A program made the position numbers and the translations under genes. From positions 1 through 9,026 of the forward strand of contig CAJTRF010000033.1 in NCBI GenBank assembly GCA_910578525.1: 9,026 nucleotides of DNA, written 5' to 3'. The first letter of the stretch is position 1, and each line of letters opens with the position of its first letter. This DNA comes from an uncultured Mycoplasmatales bacterium. GTDB lineage: Bacteria > Bacillota_I > Bacilli_A > Mycoplasmatales > Mycoplasmoidaceae. The notes under the pieces are model-generated. The model worked only from the letters and a program-made list of their open reading frames with translations, was not told the DNA's origin and searched no databases. Shown here piece after piece: positions 1 through 6,527 of this stretch.

Positions 1-2
1 CC

Positions 3-410
3 ATCCAAAAACAAGCTCATGAATTAGCTCAGATCCAAAAAGAGCTCATGCCCCTCATAGAAGACATCCGTGCTATATTAGAACAAGAAACAGAAGAGAT
101 CCCGATTTATAAAATAGAACAGATAATTCCACTCATGATGGTTCGATACTGCAAACTGAGAAACCAAGAAATAGCTACAAAAAGACTAATAAATGTATGG
201 ATTCAAATGAATGAAGCAGAAAAAAGATATAAAGAAAAGAAAGAAGAAGAAGAAGAAGAAGAGGAGGAAGAAAAGAAAGAAAAGAAGAAGAAGAAAGAAG
301 AAAAATATATTAAAATGATCAGTACTGATTCTGACGATAGTCCTTTTAATTTTCCTTCTGATAATGAAAAAGAAGAGGATGAAGAAAAGAAAGAAGAAAA
401 AGAAAAATAA
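3..410 (+). CDS. Unknown protein, C-terminal part, with K/E-rich tail (5' truncated by window edge)
   Basis: This is the only gene on the plus strand. The frame stays open from base 3 to the window edge, so the Met at base 48 need not be the start and the gene is probably the 3' end of something longer. The part before that Met (IQKQAHELAQIQKEL) and the following residues look helical, possibly coiled coil. A region rich in Ile, Leu, Met and Tyr follows (Met-48 numbering 10-60), then a run of Glu and Lys (about 61-88), a short acidic Ser/Asp patch (STDSDDS) and a second K/E tail to the TAA stop. I do not recognise a family. It is the only gene facing the other way, so it may belong to the replication half of the element, but no polymerase motif is visible. 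It converges on the proline-rich gene with a 25 bp gap. Confidence 0.6.
   Translation: MQKQAHELAQIQKELMPLIEDIRAILEQETEEIPIYKIEQIIPLMMVRYCKLRNQEIATKRLINVWIQMNEAEKRYKEKKEEEEEEEEEEKKEKKKKKEEKYIKMISTDSDDSPFNFPSDNEKEEDEEKKEEKEK
231..305 (+). repeat. 75-nt uninterrupted homopurine tract (GAA/GAG/AAG-rich)
   Basis: Every base from 231 to 305 is A or G. The tract encodes the K/E run of the plus-strand gene. Its core is a short stretch of GAA/AGA triplet repeats (about 239-270). A second purine-rich stretch lies at 366-407, broken only by T380. Such tracts are prone to slippage and can form triplex DNA, but the plain explanation is a charged low-complexity protein tail. Confidence 0.85.
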
Positions 411-435
411 TTTAATTAATAAAAATTAATTTAAT
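411..435. other. Convergent intergenic gap, all A/T, with a short inverted repeat
   Basis: These 25 bases separate the stop codons of two convergent genes and contain only A and T. AATTAAT (414-420) and ATTAATT (425-431) are perfect inverted copies around a 4-base AAAA loop. The minus-strand gene's stop is followed by A, giving TAAA, the form described for trichomonad polyadenylation signals that overlap the stop. Both genes must end their transcripts here or inside each other. A hairpin role is weakly supported, because AT-only sequence forms such repeats easily. Confidence 0.4.
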
Positions 436-867
436 TTAATAGATATTATTTTTAATTATAACTGAGTGTTTAGGTCCATATATTATTGATCCTTTATTAT
501 TTTCATCTGCTAATCCTTGTATTCGAGCTAAATCTTCTGGCTTTTTCAGGTAAGGAGGCAAAAGTGGCGGTTTTTTCACATATCCATGGTGAATATAATG
601 TTTTCCGTCAGTTAAGCTTACAGGTGGTTCATGAAGTCCTTTTGTTGTGTGCTGATTAGTTGGTGGAGGACGTACAGGTTTATTTTCTCGAACTATCGTT
701 GGTGGCAAATTGACCTTGGGATTAAAAGTGACAGCATAAGTGTTATCGTTCGAAAAGATACCATAATGTTTGCCTTTGATAAATCGCACTTTTTCTGTAT
801 TCTCATTATACATTACTCCTTCTCTTCCAACAATCTCTGCATTTGGGGATTTATAATCATTAGCCAT
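436..867 (-). CDS. Proline-rich protein of unknown function, last gene of the minus-strand array
   Basis: 143 aa. The N-terminal half (about 1-60) looks like small beta-rich sequence (EKVRFIKGKHYGIFSNDN). Residues 54-107 are proline-rich with basic residues, including PVRPPP and KKPPLLPPYLKKP. The C-terminus (about 108-143) ends in a short Ile/Lys-rich segment. There is no signal peptide or membrane helix. It starts 22 bp after the capsid gene stop, so it is the distal gene of the array, and a virion or capsid-accessory role is a reasonable guess from position only. I do not recognise a family. The start is the first Met after the capsid stop and fits the spacing used throughout the array. 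Stop TAA is followed by A. Confidence 0.7.
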   Translation of the reverse strand: MANDYKSPNAEIVGREGVMYNENTEKVRFIKGKHYGIFSNDNTYAVTFNPKVNLPPTIVRENKPVRPPPTNQHTTKGLHEPPVSLTDGKHYIHHGYVKKPPLLPPYLKKPEDLARIQGLADENNKGSIIYGPKHSVIIKNNIY

Positions 868-889
868 TTAAGTAAAGAAAAATTCTATT

Positions 890-2566
890 TTATTCAGGAG
901 TTGTAATGTCATAATTCCCAATTCGAACCAGTGGGGGCATGCCATTGGGCTGCACTAAAATCGAAATAGAAGCATCAACTAATAAACCTAATATTGGTGG
1001 CGTATCGACTATTTGAGAAAAATGCTTTTTATAATTCTCTGATTTATCATTTGGATCTTTTATTTGTGCATGTTCCTGTGTGACGATTATTTCGAAGTTA
1101 ATTGGTGATAAACTTGTAAGGCCCTGTTGATATGTCCCATCTGTTTCTGTCGCAAAACCGATAAAGAATGAAGTCCTATCGTTTGGATATAAACCTGTTA
1201 TATTGGCTAAAGGTTTACTTACATTACATAATGAAGCGATAACCTCTTTATTGAAACCGGTTTGTTCACCATTCATATTCATTGCATTTTGACAATATTC
1301 AATGAATTCTGGATATTCACCATCTGTTCCGAAAGATTTGGCTGGAATATTGCCATAACCGCCACAATTCAATTGGAAATGTTTAAAAAGTGGATTTTTG
1401 AAATATGTATGATGACGTTGATGAAGAGGGAATAAACAAAAGATAGAATCAACAAATCTTGGAGTGACGGTGACTGTTGTTTTGTCTTGGATTTGTTTTA
1501 ATGCTTGAGTGCAGGTGTAAAATGACAATGTTTGAGTTGGAAATGTGAGTGGATGTTGTGGATTTGAATAACGCTGAACCAATTGTTGATAAATCTCATT
1601 GTTTATACCAAAACATGGAATAATTGATGAGCATTCAGTGATTTCATACTCATAGACTTGGAATTTTCGTAAACCAGAATAAAGAGTATATGGTGTTTCT
1701 GATGCTAATATTTCAGCTTCATCTGTCTTTTCTGATGCTTGGCCTGATGAATTAGCTGATGTACTTGAAATCCATATTTTAACATCATCGCCAACAGGTG
1801 TGAATTCATTAGTGATCGCATAAAAAGTATATTGAGTTGCAAGAGATGGTTGAGCAAGTAAAGATCTTGATGGTCCACATGGACAACAAAGCATACCAGC
1901 ACATGAGAAATATAATCTTAATTCGAGTTTTCCTGCAAAAGCTGGTAAATATTTTATATTTGATAATGGCAAGAATCTACGCAAATCAATTTTTAAATGA
2001 ATCGTAAATGTTGCTGTTAAATCATCTTTTGGCCAATTAATTACTATTCCGCAACGAGTGGCAAAATTATTATTCCATATATCTTTATGTCTTGCCTTTG
2101 AGTATACATCTGCTCTCTTTGTTGTTTCATTCGCACAACATGCAGTTAAGAACGATTCTTCACAACCAAAGTTTTGTGTATATATCGTTATTCCGTTAGC
2201 TACTATTTCATATTTTTCAATAGCATCTCTTGCATCTTTGAATCCAAACCAGATTTTATTGAATGGATAACCGCCAATATCACTCAAATCTGGTATCTTT
2301 TCATTTATATTCATTGTCACTTTTAGATCAGCACGAATAAAACCATTATAGATGTCAGCTGTATTGTGTGTATTTGGAGAAATAATAACACTTGTATATG
2401 ACCCTTGTTTTATTGGAGGTGAAGGCGAATAAGATGTTTGTGGATTAATTGAATACTGTTTGTTTGTATCAGAAGTGGCAATACAGCTATCTACAACATC
2501 GAAATATGACGCAATTTGCGAACAAACTTCAGCTGATGTTTTCATATAAACCTCATGATTAATCAT
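890..2566 (-). CDS. MCP: Major capsid protein, probable double-jelly-roll fold (Polinton type)
   Basis: 558 aa, in the usual size range for Polinton and virophage major capsid proteins. The sequence is beta-rich throughout. Residues 70-86 (DIYNGFIRADLKVTMNI) look like the first strands of jelly roll 1. Residues 188-221 carry a pattern I associate with these capsids: a hydrophobic strand, then RRFLPLSNIKYLPAF, then a G-K-L-E-L-R-L-Y-F strand. A second beta-rich half runs from about 295 to 540, with strands such as SPINFEIIVTQ and LLVDASISILVQP. A Cys cluster (C222, C227, C228, C230) follows the first signature, and a Ser/Glu/Ala-rich loop (about 265-290) lies between the halves. In the virion it would form the trimeric hexons. 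The call rests on length, strand pattern and neighbours (ATPase, protease, integrase); a structure prediction would settle it. Met-8 is an alternative start. Confidence 0.75.
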   Translation of the reverse strand: MINHEVYMKTSAEVCSQIASYFDVVDSCIATSDTNKQYSINPQTSYSPSPPIKQGSYTSVIISPNTHNTADIYNGFIRADLKVTMNINEKIPDLSDIGGYPFNKIWFGFKDARDAIEKYEIVANGITIYTQNFGCEESFLTACCANETTKRADVYSKARHKDIWNNNFATRCGIVINWPKDDLTATFTIHLKIDLRRFLPLSNIKYLPAFAGKLELRLYFSCAGMLCCPCGPSRSLLAQPSLATQYTFYAITNEFTPVGDDVKIWISSTSANSSGQASEKTDEAEILASETPYTLYSGLRKFQVYEYEITECSSIIPCFGINNEIYQQLVQRYSNPQHPLTFPTQTLSFYTCTQALKQIQDKTTVTVTPRFVDSIFCLFPLHQRHHTYFKNPLFKHFQLNCGGYGNIPAKSFGTDGEYPEFIEYCQNAMNMNGEQTGFNKEVIASLCNVSKPLANITGLYPNDRTSFFIGFATETDGTYQQGLTSLSPINFEIIVTQEHAQIKDPNDKSENYKKHFSQIVDTPPILGLLVDASISILVQPNGMPPLVRIGNYDITTPE

Positions 2567-2583
2567 TTCTTGAATAAAAAAAG
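2567..2583 (-). promoter_or_regulatory. Short gap with T-tract and TTCAA motif before capsid start
   Basis: On the coding strand the 17 bp gap reads as a T run followed by ATTCAAGAA and the ATG. It resembles the T-rich/TCAA arrangement before several other genes here and is a candidate initiator for the capsid gene. The match to the trichomonad initiator consensus (TCA followed by pyrimidine, then A or T) is imperfect. Confidence 0.3.
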
Positions 2584-3069
2584 TTAATATATATCATCAA
2601 AGATTCTGTTTCGTCTTTGTCTTGGAATTGGTGGTTCATAATATTCTTCTTCTTGTATTGGAGGAGGAGGAGGTGCTTGTTTTGGTGCTGGAGTTTTCTT
2701 TGAGATTACTTCTTCAATTAATCGTTTTTGTTCTTTCTTTTCTCTTTTGCGTTTGATTTCATCACCCAGTAATTTGAGTTGATTTAAGATTTCAAGGTTT
2801 ATCGTTGGATCGATTTCTTGACTTTTTGTGAGTTTTTTCGACTTTTGTTTTTGCATTTTGGGTTTTTCTTCTTCCTCTTCAAAAACTTCGTTCTCTTCAT
2901 TTTCTGGAGTTTTCTCTTCTTTTTCTTCTTCTATTGGTGTTTCTCGCTTTTTAACAATATACTTTCCTTGTTTTCGAGTTGGCAAAACCTCCCAATCTGG
3001 ATCGTCATGGCCATTTATCCACCTTTGAATAACCGCTAAACGTTTTGAGCCTGTTAAGTGTTTTGACAT
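2584..3069 (-). CDS. Charged low-complexity protein of unknown function (161 aa)
   Basis: 161 aa in three parts. Residues 1-43 form a compact basic segment (start MSKHLTGSKRLAVIQRWING, with a DDPDWEVLP stretch after it). Residues 44-85 are acidic, K/E/P-rich low complexity with a run of five Glu. Residues 87-125 look helical and very charged (LEILNQLKLLGDEIKRKREK), perhaps a coiled coil. The tail (126-161) has a run of five Pro, then acidic EEEYYEPP and basic RQRRNR patches. No enzyme motif is seen. It lies between the amphipathic protein and the capsid protein, so a scaffold, core or DNA-binding virion role is possible but only by position. The 29 bp upstream gap is the longest in the array and carries a motif shared with the next gene. 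Confidence 0.7.
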   Translation of the reverse strand: MSKHLTGSKRLAVIQRWINGHDDPDWEVLPTRKQGKYIVKKRETPIEEEKEEKTPENEENEVFEEEEEKPKMQKQKSKKLTKSQEIDPTINLEILNQLKLLGDEIKRKREKKEQKRLIEEVISKKTPAPKQAPPPPPIQEEEYYEPPIPRQRRNRIFDDIY

Positions 3070-3086
3070 TTAAAACTCAATAAAAT
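3070..3086 (-). promoter_or_regulatory. Start-proximal motif, copy A1 (TTTTATTGAGTTTTAA before ATG)
   Basis: The 20 bases ending in the ATG (3067-3086 including the start codon) match those before the amphipathic protein gene (3495-3514) at 18 of 20 positions. The two proteins are unrelated, so the match is not a coding constraint. A TCAA motif also lies a little further upstream on the coding strand (AGTCAATTTTATTGA). Likely an initiator or core promoter. Confidence 0.45.
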
Positions 3087-3098
3087 TGACTTTTCTTA

Positions 3099-3497
3099 TT
3101 ATTCATAATTTGATGAATGTACATGATTTATAGGTGCTGGTGAATTATTTGAACTACTCGATTCTGTTTTAGCGGGTTTTGGCATTTTATAGTTTTCATC
3201 TCTTCCTTGTGCATGATTATTGATTTTTGTTAATGCTTCTCTTACGTTGCCTTTTGGAATGTATTTTATTGCTGCATCCGCTACATTTGAGATTTTGTTT
3301 CTCATATTATCGCTTAAAAATGCTTTGCCTAAACTACCCATTGTTTTGCCTATTAATCCTGATTGATTTTTCATTATTCCTGTTGCATTATCCGCTAATT
3401 TACCTGCTAATCCTCCTGTTGCTGAATTTGCTGCTCCCATTAATAATTGACTTCCAAGGCCAATACTTCTTCTCGCCCATTTTCTAAATAATCCCAT
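3099..3497 (-). CDS. Small Gly/Ala-rich amphipathic protein, adenovirus pVI-like candidate
   Basis: 132 aa. It starts MGLFRKWARR, a basic/aromatic amphipathic N-terminus. Residues 11-60 are rich in Gly, Ala, Leu and Ser with regular small-residue spacing (GLGSQLLMGAANSATGGLAG). A helical basic region follows (60-92), then a polar disordered tail with SSSS and a His/Ser end (HVHSSNYE). This layout resembles the membrane-active minor virion proteins of adenoviruses (pVI) and similar proteins proposed in Polintons, which help breach the endosome and link capsid to core. The assignment comes from composition and position between ATPase and capsid genes, not from recognised homology. I found no clear adenovirus-type protease cleavage motif, and the N-terminal Gly lacks a good myristoylation context because Lys is at position 6. 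Confidence 0.65.
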   Translation of the reverse strand: MGLFRKWARRSIGLGSQLLMGAANSATGGLAGKLADNATGIMKNQSGLIGKTMGSLGKAFLSDNMRNKISNVADAAIKYIPKGNVREALTKINNHAQGRDENYKMPKPAKTESSSSNNSPAPINHVHSSNYE

Positions 3498-3514
3498 TTA
3501 AAATTCAATAAAAC
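3498..3514 (-). promoter_or_regulatory. Start-proximal motif, copy A2 (TTTTATTGAATTTTAA before ATG)
   Basis: This nearly repeats the motif before the 161-aa gene (18 of 20 bases including ATG). It fills almost all of the 19 bp gap after the ATPase stop codon, so any promoter for this gene must lie here or inside the ATPase coding sequence. Confidence 0.45.
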
Positions 3515-3516
3515 GT

Positions 3517-4374
3517 TTAAGATTCAAAATAGTATTTGTTTGCAGTTATGTTCATGATAAATTTGTCATGCGGTTCTCTATGTTGCAAGTATTCTTGCAC
3601 AGTTGCCTTTGTATTTAAGTTGTTATTTGTTTGCTGCAATAAAGAGGTGAAATCTTCTTCTGAATAACCGCTATAACAGATAATATCGGTTGCCATACGT
3701 TTAGCATTTATGTGCACAAATCTTATCGTTTGAAATGCCATTATGCACGTTATGTTATAATGTCTTGTTTTTGTCAATAATTTAATAAATTCTGAATTAC
3801 CGTTTTTCAATAAATCTGAACCAGCACAATCATCAAGAATAATCAGAGTATTGAATGGATAAGAGGCGGTTCCATATTTACAAAGCTTACTGGCAATATA
3901 AATGATTTTATCTTGAAGGTCAGTTAAATGATGCTTTTCAATTAAACGCCTCATCTCATCAGACGTTTCTTTCATTTTTGAGAGGATATGTTTGACAAGT
4001 GCATAATATTTTATTTTCCTTTTCAAATGTTTCTGAAGAACGCTCATCAATTGTTTTTCTGAGACATAAATTATTTTTGTTTGAATCTTTTTATTCAAAA
4101 CTTCGGCGGTTTTATCCATTTTACCAGACGTTGAGCAGAAATAAATTTTATGATAATATGGATGTTTAAATAATCTTTCTGTAATCATAATATGGCGCCA
4201 AATCCAATAACTTTTGCCAGCACCAGGACGTCCAATCAAAAAGTATATCCCATTTGATGAAAACGGATAATTTTCTGATAATGGTTTGATCAAAGCGCCC
4301 TCAATTTCTCTCATACTTTTTCTGAGTGTCTCATTGATTAATTCTTCAACTTTTTGAATAATATTTCCTTTCAT
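3517..4374 (-). CDS. ATP: Genome-packaging ATPase (A32-like, FtsK/HerA superfamily)
   Basis: 285 aa, close to the usual length of Polinton, virophage and poxvirus A32-type packaging ATPases. Residues 42-47 form a hydrophobic strand leading into Walker A GRPGAGKS (48-55; Lys-54 and Ser-55 bind nucleotide). Walker B is LIILDD (177-182, Asp-181/Asp-182). The hydrophobic strand ITCIMAFQT (208-216) places a Gln (215) at the position of the conserved sensor residue after the FtsK/HerA Walker B. The segment between (85-165) is helical and basic. The protein would pump the double-stranded DNA genome into the preformed capsid. No motif is missing. It starts 14 bp after the integrase stop, and the gap ends in TTAATCAA directly before ATG. 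Confidence 0.92.
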   Translation of the reverse strand: MKGNIIQKVEELINETLRKSMREIEGALIKPLSENYPFSSNGIYFLIGRPGAGKSYWIWRHIMITERLFKHPYYHKIYFCSTSGKMDKTAEVLNKKIQTKIIYVSEKQLMSVLQKHLKRKIKYYALVKHILSKMKETSDEMRRLIEKHHLTDLQDKIIYIASKLCKYGTASYPFNTLIILDDCAGSDLLKNGNSEFIKLLTKTRHYNITCIMAFQTIRFVHINAKRMATDIICYSGYSEEDFTSLLQQTNNNLNTKATVQEYLQHREPHDKFIMNITANKYYFES

Positions 4375-4388
4375 TTGATTAAGAATAA

Positions 4389-5531
4389 TTAAATGTATTT
4401 TCTGATTTTAACTGGTATGTTTTCACCTGTTTTCACCCAATACATTCGTTCTAACCGTGATAATATTGTTGGATTTCCTTCTCTCATACTTTTGGCATAT
4501 GTATACCCTTGACTTCCATCATCCCATTTGACCTTGTATTGGTCATTTGCATTATTATACCCTAAAATCTCCTCTATGTTCCCTCTTTTGCCGTTTTTCA
4601 ATGTTTTGGCCATAGGAACAAATCCTTTCGCCTTAACTATTTTGTATCCAGGATAATCGTTCACAGATCTATCGTTAGCAGCAATTTTGAATAAATTACC
4701 AGATTTTGAATCAACTGTATATGCTTGATTGCTAACCATTCTTCGTTTTTTATTTTTAATCGTTTTTTCTTCTACGATACGTACTTTATCACCTTCTTTG
4801 AAATCATAAGGGTTTGCTTGCGTTTTATTTTTCAAAATATATTTCTGTTCGTCTTTGGCTGTCATTTTATTGGGGGCTGTTTTTATTTTAGTATGATATG
4901 ATTCATTATATGCTGACATTAATGACTGCATTTCTTTTGGTGAAATATTTCTTGTAGGTTTGTGTGTTAATTCACCTTCTTTTGAAATATCTTTCCATAT
5001 ATCGGCATCTAACAAATTTTTGTTAACGGCTAAATCTCTTATCGTTCTCATAAAACGGTTTATTATTCCTAAATTATTGTGATTATCATCCGTTGTAGTC
5101 GTATATATAATTTTATGACTTTTCATCCAAGATGTCACTTCGTCTGATAAATAAGCAGCATCTTGATCTGAAGCGATTGAATGGCAATTTGGTTCTTCCT
5201 TGATGAATTTATTCAATGCTGATTTGACCTGTAACGCCCCTTTCCCTCTCATCGGATATGCATAAGCTTTACGGGTATTTATATTGATAAGCATCAAATA
5301 ATTCAAACCGTTAGCTCCTTTATCGTTTATAAACGTATCCATCTGAAAACCTCCGGAATGAGACGATACGATAGGTATATATTTAGGAGTTGGCACTTTT
5401 TGATCATGAACAACGGATTCTGATTGAAATTTCCTTATCTCTTTTTTCGAATAACCTTTTTCAAGTGCATGTTTTTCAAAAGCTGGACCACGGTATGGAT
5501 ATTCCTTGTATAATTCTGCAAGTGATGTCAT
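4389..5531 (-). CDS. INT: Retroviral-type (RVE) integrase with chromodomain-like C-terminus; third catalytic residue is Asn
   Basis: 380 aa. The core RNase H-fold domain covers about residues 50-220. D65 (in GFQMDTF) and D122 (in ASDQDAAY) fit the first two catalytic acids. Exactly 35 residues after D122, where DD35E integrases have Glu, the sequence is LGIINRFMRTIRD with Asn at 158 (codon AAC, bases 5058-5060). A Lys-rich SH3-like region follows (about 240-285, FKEGDKVRIVEE). Residues 317-362 resemble a chromodomain (IEEILGYNN, QYKVKWDDGS), as known in some Polinton and Ty3-like integrases, where it guides insertion to chromatin. No HHCC zinc finger is visible at the N-terminus. It would cut and join element termini to host DNA, but the Asn makes activity doubtful unless this lineage tolerates it. 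Length is typical and the frame is intact. Confidence 0.9.
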   Translation of the reverse strand: MTSLAELYKEYPYRGPAFEKHALEKGYSKKEIRKFQSESVVHDQKVPTPKYIPIVSSHSGGFQMDTFINDKGANGLNYLMLININTRKAYAYPMRGKGALQVKSALNKFIKEEPNCHSIASDQDAAYLSDEVTSWMKSHKIIYTTTTDDNHNNLGIINRFMRTIRDLAVNKNLLDADIWKDISKEGELTHKPTRNISPKEMQSLMSAYNESYHTKIKTAPNKMTAKDEQKYILKNKTQANPYDFKEGDKVRIVEEKTIKNKKRRMVSNQAYTVDSKSGNLFKIAANDRSVNDYPGYKIVKAKGFVPMAKTLKNGKRGNIEEILGYNNANDQYKVKWDDGSQGYTYAKSMREGNPTILSRLERMYWVKTGENIPVKIRKYI

Positions 5532-5541
5532 TTTTTATAAA

Positions 5542-6507
5542 TTAAACGTATAACATCTTATTATAAGGCAAGAACTGCATTTCCATGACAAAAGTTTCTC
5601 CATTGGGTAATTTAACGGGGGCATTGTATTGTCTGGCAGAATATAATTCAATCCAAAACCGTTGATCAGAGGAATTCAATTTAAAATATTTGATAGGATT
5701 ATAATAAATTTGTGAATTACCGATATAATTATGTAATGATTGTTCGCCAAGTGAAGAATAAACTTTACATGAATGACGATCCCAAATATTATCAAAAATT
5801 AATTCATTTTCATACAAATTATATTTTCCTTTTCTATTTTGAGTAGGTCCGTCACCAATATTGAATACTTCCTCAAAATCTTTATTCATTTCAGTTATTT
5901 TGAAAGCACAACCGTATTTATCTAAAGAATTATTGTTTCGTTCAGAATATATTTTTTCATGAAAACCTTTTTCGTCATAATAACCATCAGTTTGTATGTC
6001 TCTATTCAAAACATCAATATCAGATTGTTCAAATGCGTTAGTGATGCTATTCCACCATATTGAGATATATGATTTCAAAGCATTGTGGACTGCTTCAAAA
6101 AATCCTCTGAAATCTCTTTCTGTTGAGAGCCAGTCAATTACTTTTATTTCTTTGATTTTTAAATCATCCTGATAAAGAGATGAAGTCATAGATTTAATTC
6201 TATCGTGTATACTGAATCCAGGTATTTTATCAAATGAAACCTTTAAATATTTAGCAATTGAGATGGTGAATTCAAGTTTTCGTCTTTTTGAAACGAGCCA
6301 CATTGACCTTACACCCACAATTGTTTCGCCTTTGTTTGACGTTGACCAATCACCAGGAAAATTGAAATAAAAACGATTAAATTTGCTTGGATCTCTTTGT
6401 GAGTCCTCTAAGAAAAAAGCAGTCTCAATTGGGACAGGAACGTTAGCATCATGTACAATATTTTCACGATTAGGGTGTTGTGTTTTAACTCTTGGCGGTA
6501 ACTCCAT
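5542..6507 (-). CDS. Candidate minor capsid (penton) protein
   Basis: 321 aa with no recognised catalytic motif. The N-terminus (1-40) is polar. Residues 43-95 look like alternating beta strands (NRFYFNFPGDW, ETIVGVRSMWLV, RKLEFTISI). The middle (100-240) is mixed and Asp/Asn-rich. The C-terminus (283-321) has strands RFWIELYSA, APVKLPNGE and FVMEMQFLP, a pattern seen at the end of single-jelly-roll penton proteins of Polintons. Polintons normally carry a minor capsid gene of about this size, and no better candidate exists in the window. Residues 16-26 (ENIVHDANVPVP) closely resemble residues 38-49 of the neighbouring integrase. The gene starts 20 bp after the 122-aa unknown gene and ends 10 bp before the integrase start, the shortest gap here. 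A different virion protein cannot be excluded. Confidence 0.55.
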   Translation of the reverse strand: MELPPRVKTQHPNRENIVHDANVPVPIETAFFLEDSQRDPSKFNRFYFNFPGDWSTSNKGETIVGVRSMWLVSKRRKLEFTISIAKYLKVSFDKIPGFSIHDRIKSMTSSLYQDDLKIKEIKVIDWLSTERDFRGFFEAVHNALKSYISIWWNSITNAFEQSDIDVLNRDIQTDGYYDEKGFHEKIYSERNNNSLDKYGCAFKITEMNKDFEEVFNIGDGPTQNRKGKYNLYENELIFDNIWDRHSCKVYSSLGEQSLHNYIGNSQIYYNPIKYFKLNSSDQRFWIELYSARQYNAPVKLPNGETFVMEMQFLPYNKMLYV

Positions 6508-6524
6508 TTTGACTAAAAATAAAT
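6508..6524 (-). promoter_or_regulatory. Start-proximal motif, copy B1 (ATTTATTTTTAGTCAAA before ATG)
   Basis: The 20 bases 6505-6524 (ATG included) match those before the protease gene (8383-8402) at 19 of 20 positions; the only difference is G versus T before TCA. TCA lies a few bases before the start, as trichomonad initiators do. The base after TCA is A, not the consensus pyrimidine. Confidence 0.5.
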
Positions 6525-6527
6525 ATC

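Noticed and set aside
3..410. Left-edge gene as the end of DNA polymerase B
   Set aside because: PolB is expected somewhere in such an element, but no polymerase motif is visible in the readable part and the K/E tail is not diagnostic.
631..906. Open plus-strand frame of 91 codons over the proline-rich gene
   Set aside because: It is antisense to a better-supported gene that fits the array spacing, and its translation is rich in Phe, Ile, Ser and Trp as expected from an opposite-strand shadow.
1705..1902. Minus-strand 65-codon frame inside the capsid gene
   Set aside because: Alternate frame within a well-supported gene, with His/Leu-rich random composition.
2058..2270. Plus-strand frame of 70 codons inside the capsid gene
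   Set aside because: Lies fully opposite the capsid coding sequence, with no sensible domain and no start context.
2818..3039. Two overlapping plus-strand frames rich in Phe or Ser opposite the 161-aa gene
   Set aside because: They are the antisense reading of a K/E-rich region; apparent membrane segments are an artefact of complementing Lys/Glu codons.
3227..3487. Plus-strand Leu-rich frame resembling a membrane protein
   Set aside because: Antisense of the Gly/Ala-rich protein; its Leu richness follows from reading the complementary strand.
3099..3497. Adenovirus-type protease cleavage sites or N-myristoylation in the amphipathic protein
   Set aside because: No (M/I/L)xGG-x or (M/I/L)xGx-G match was found, and Lys at position 6 does not fit the myristoylation consensus.
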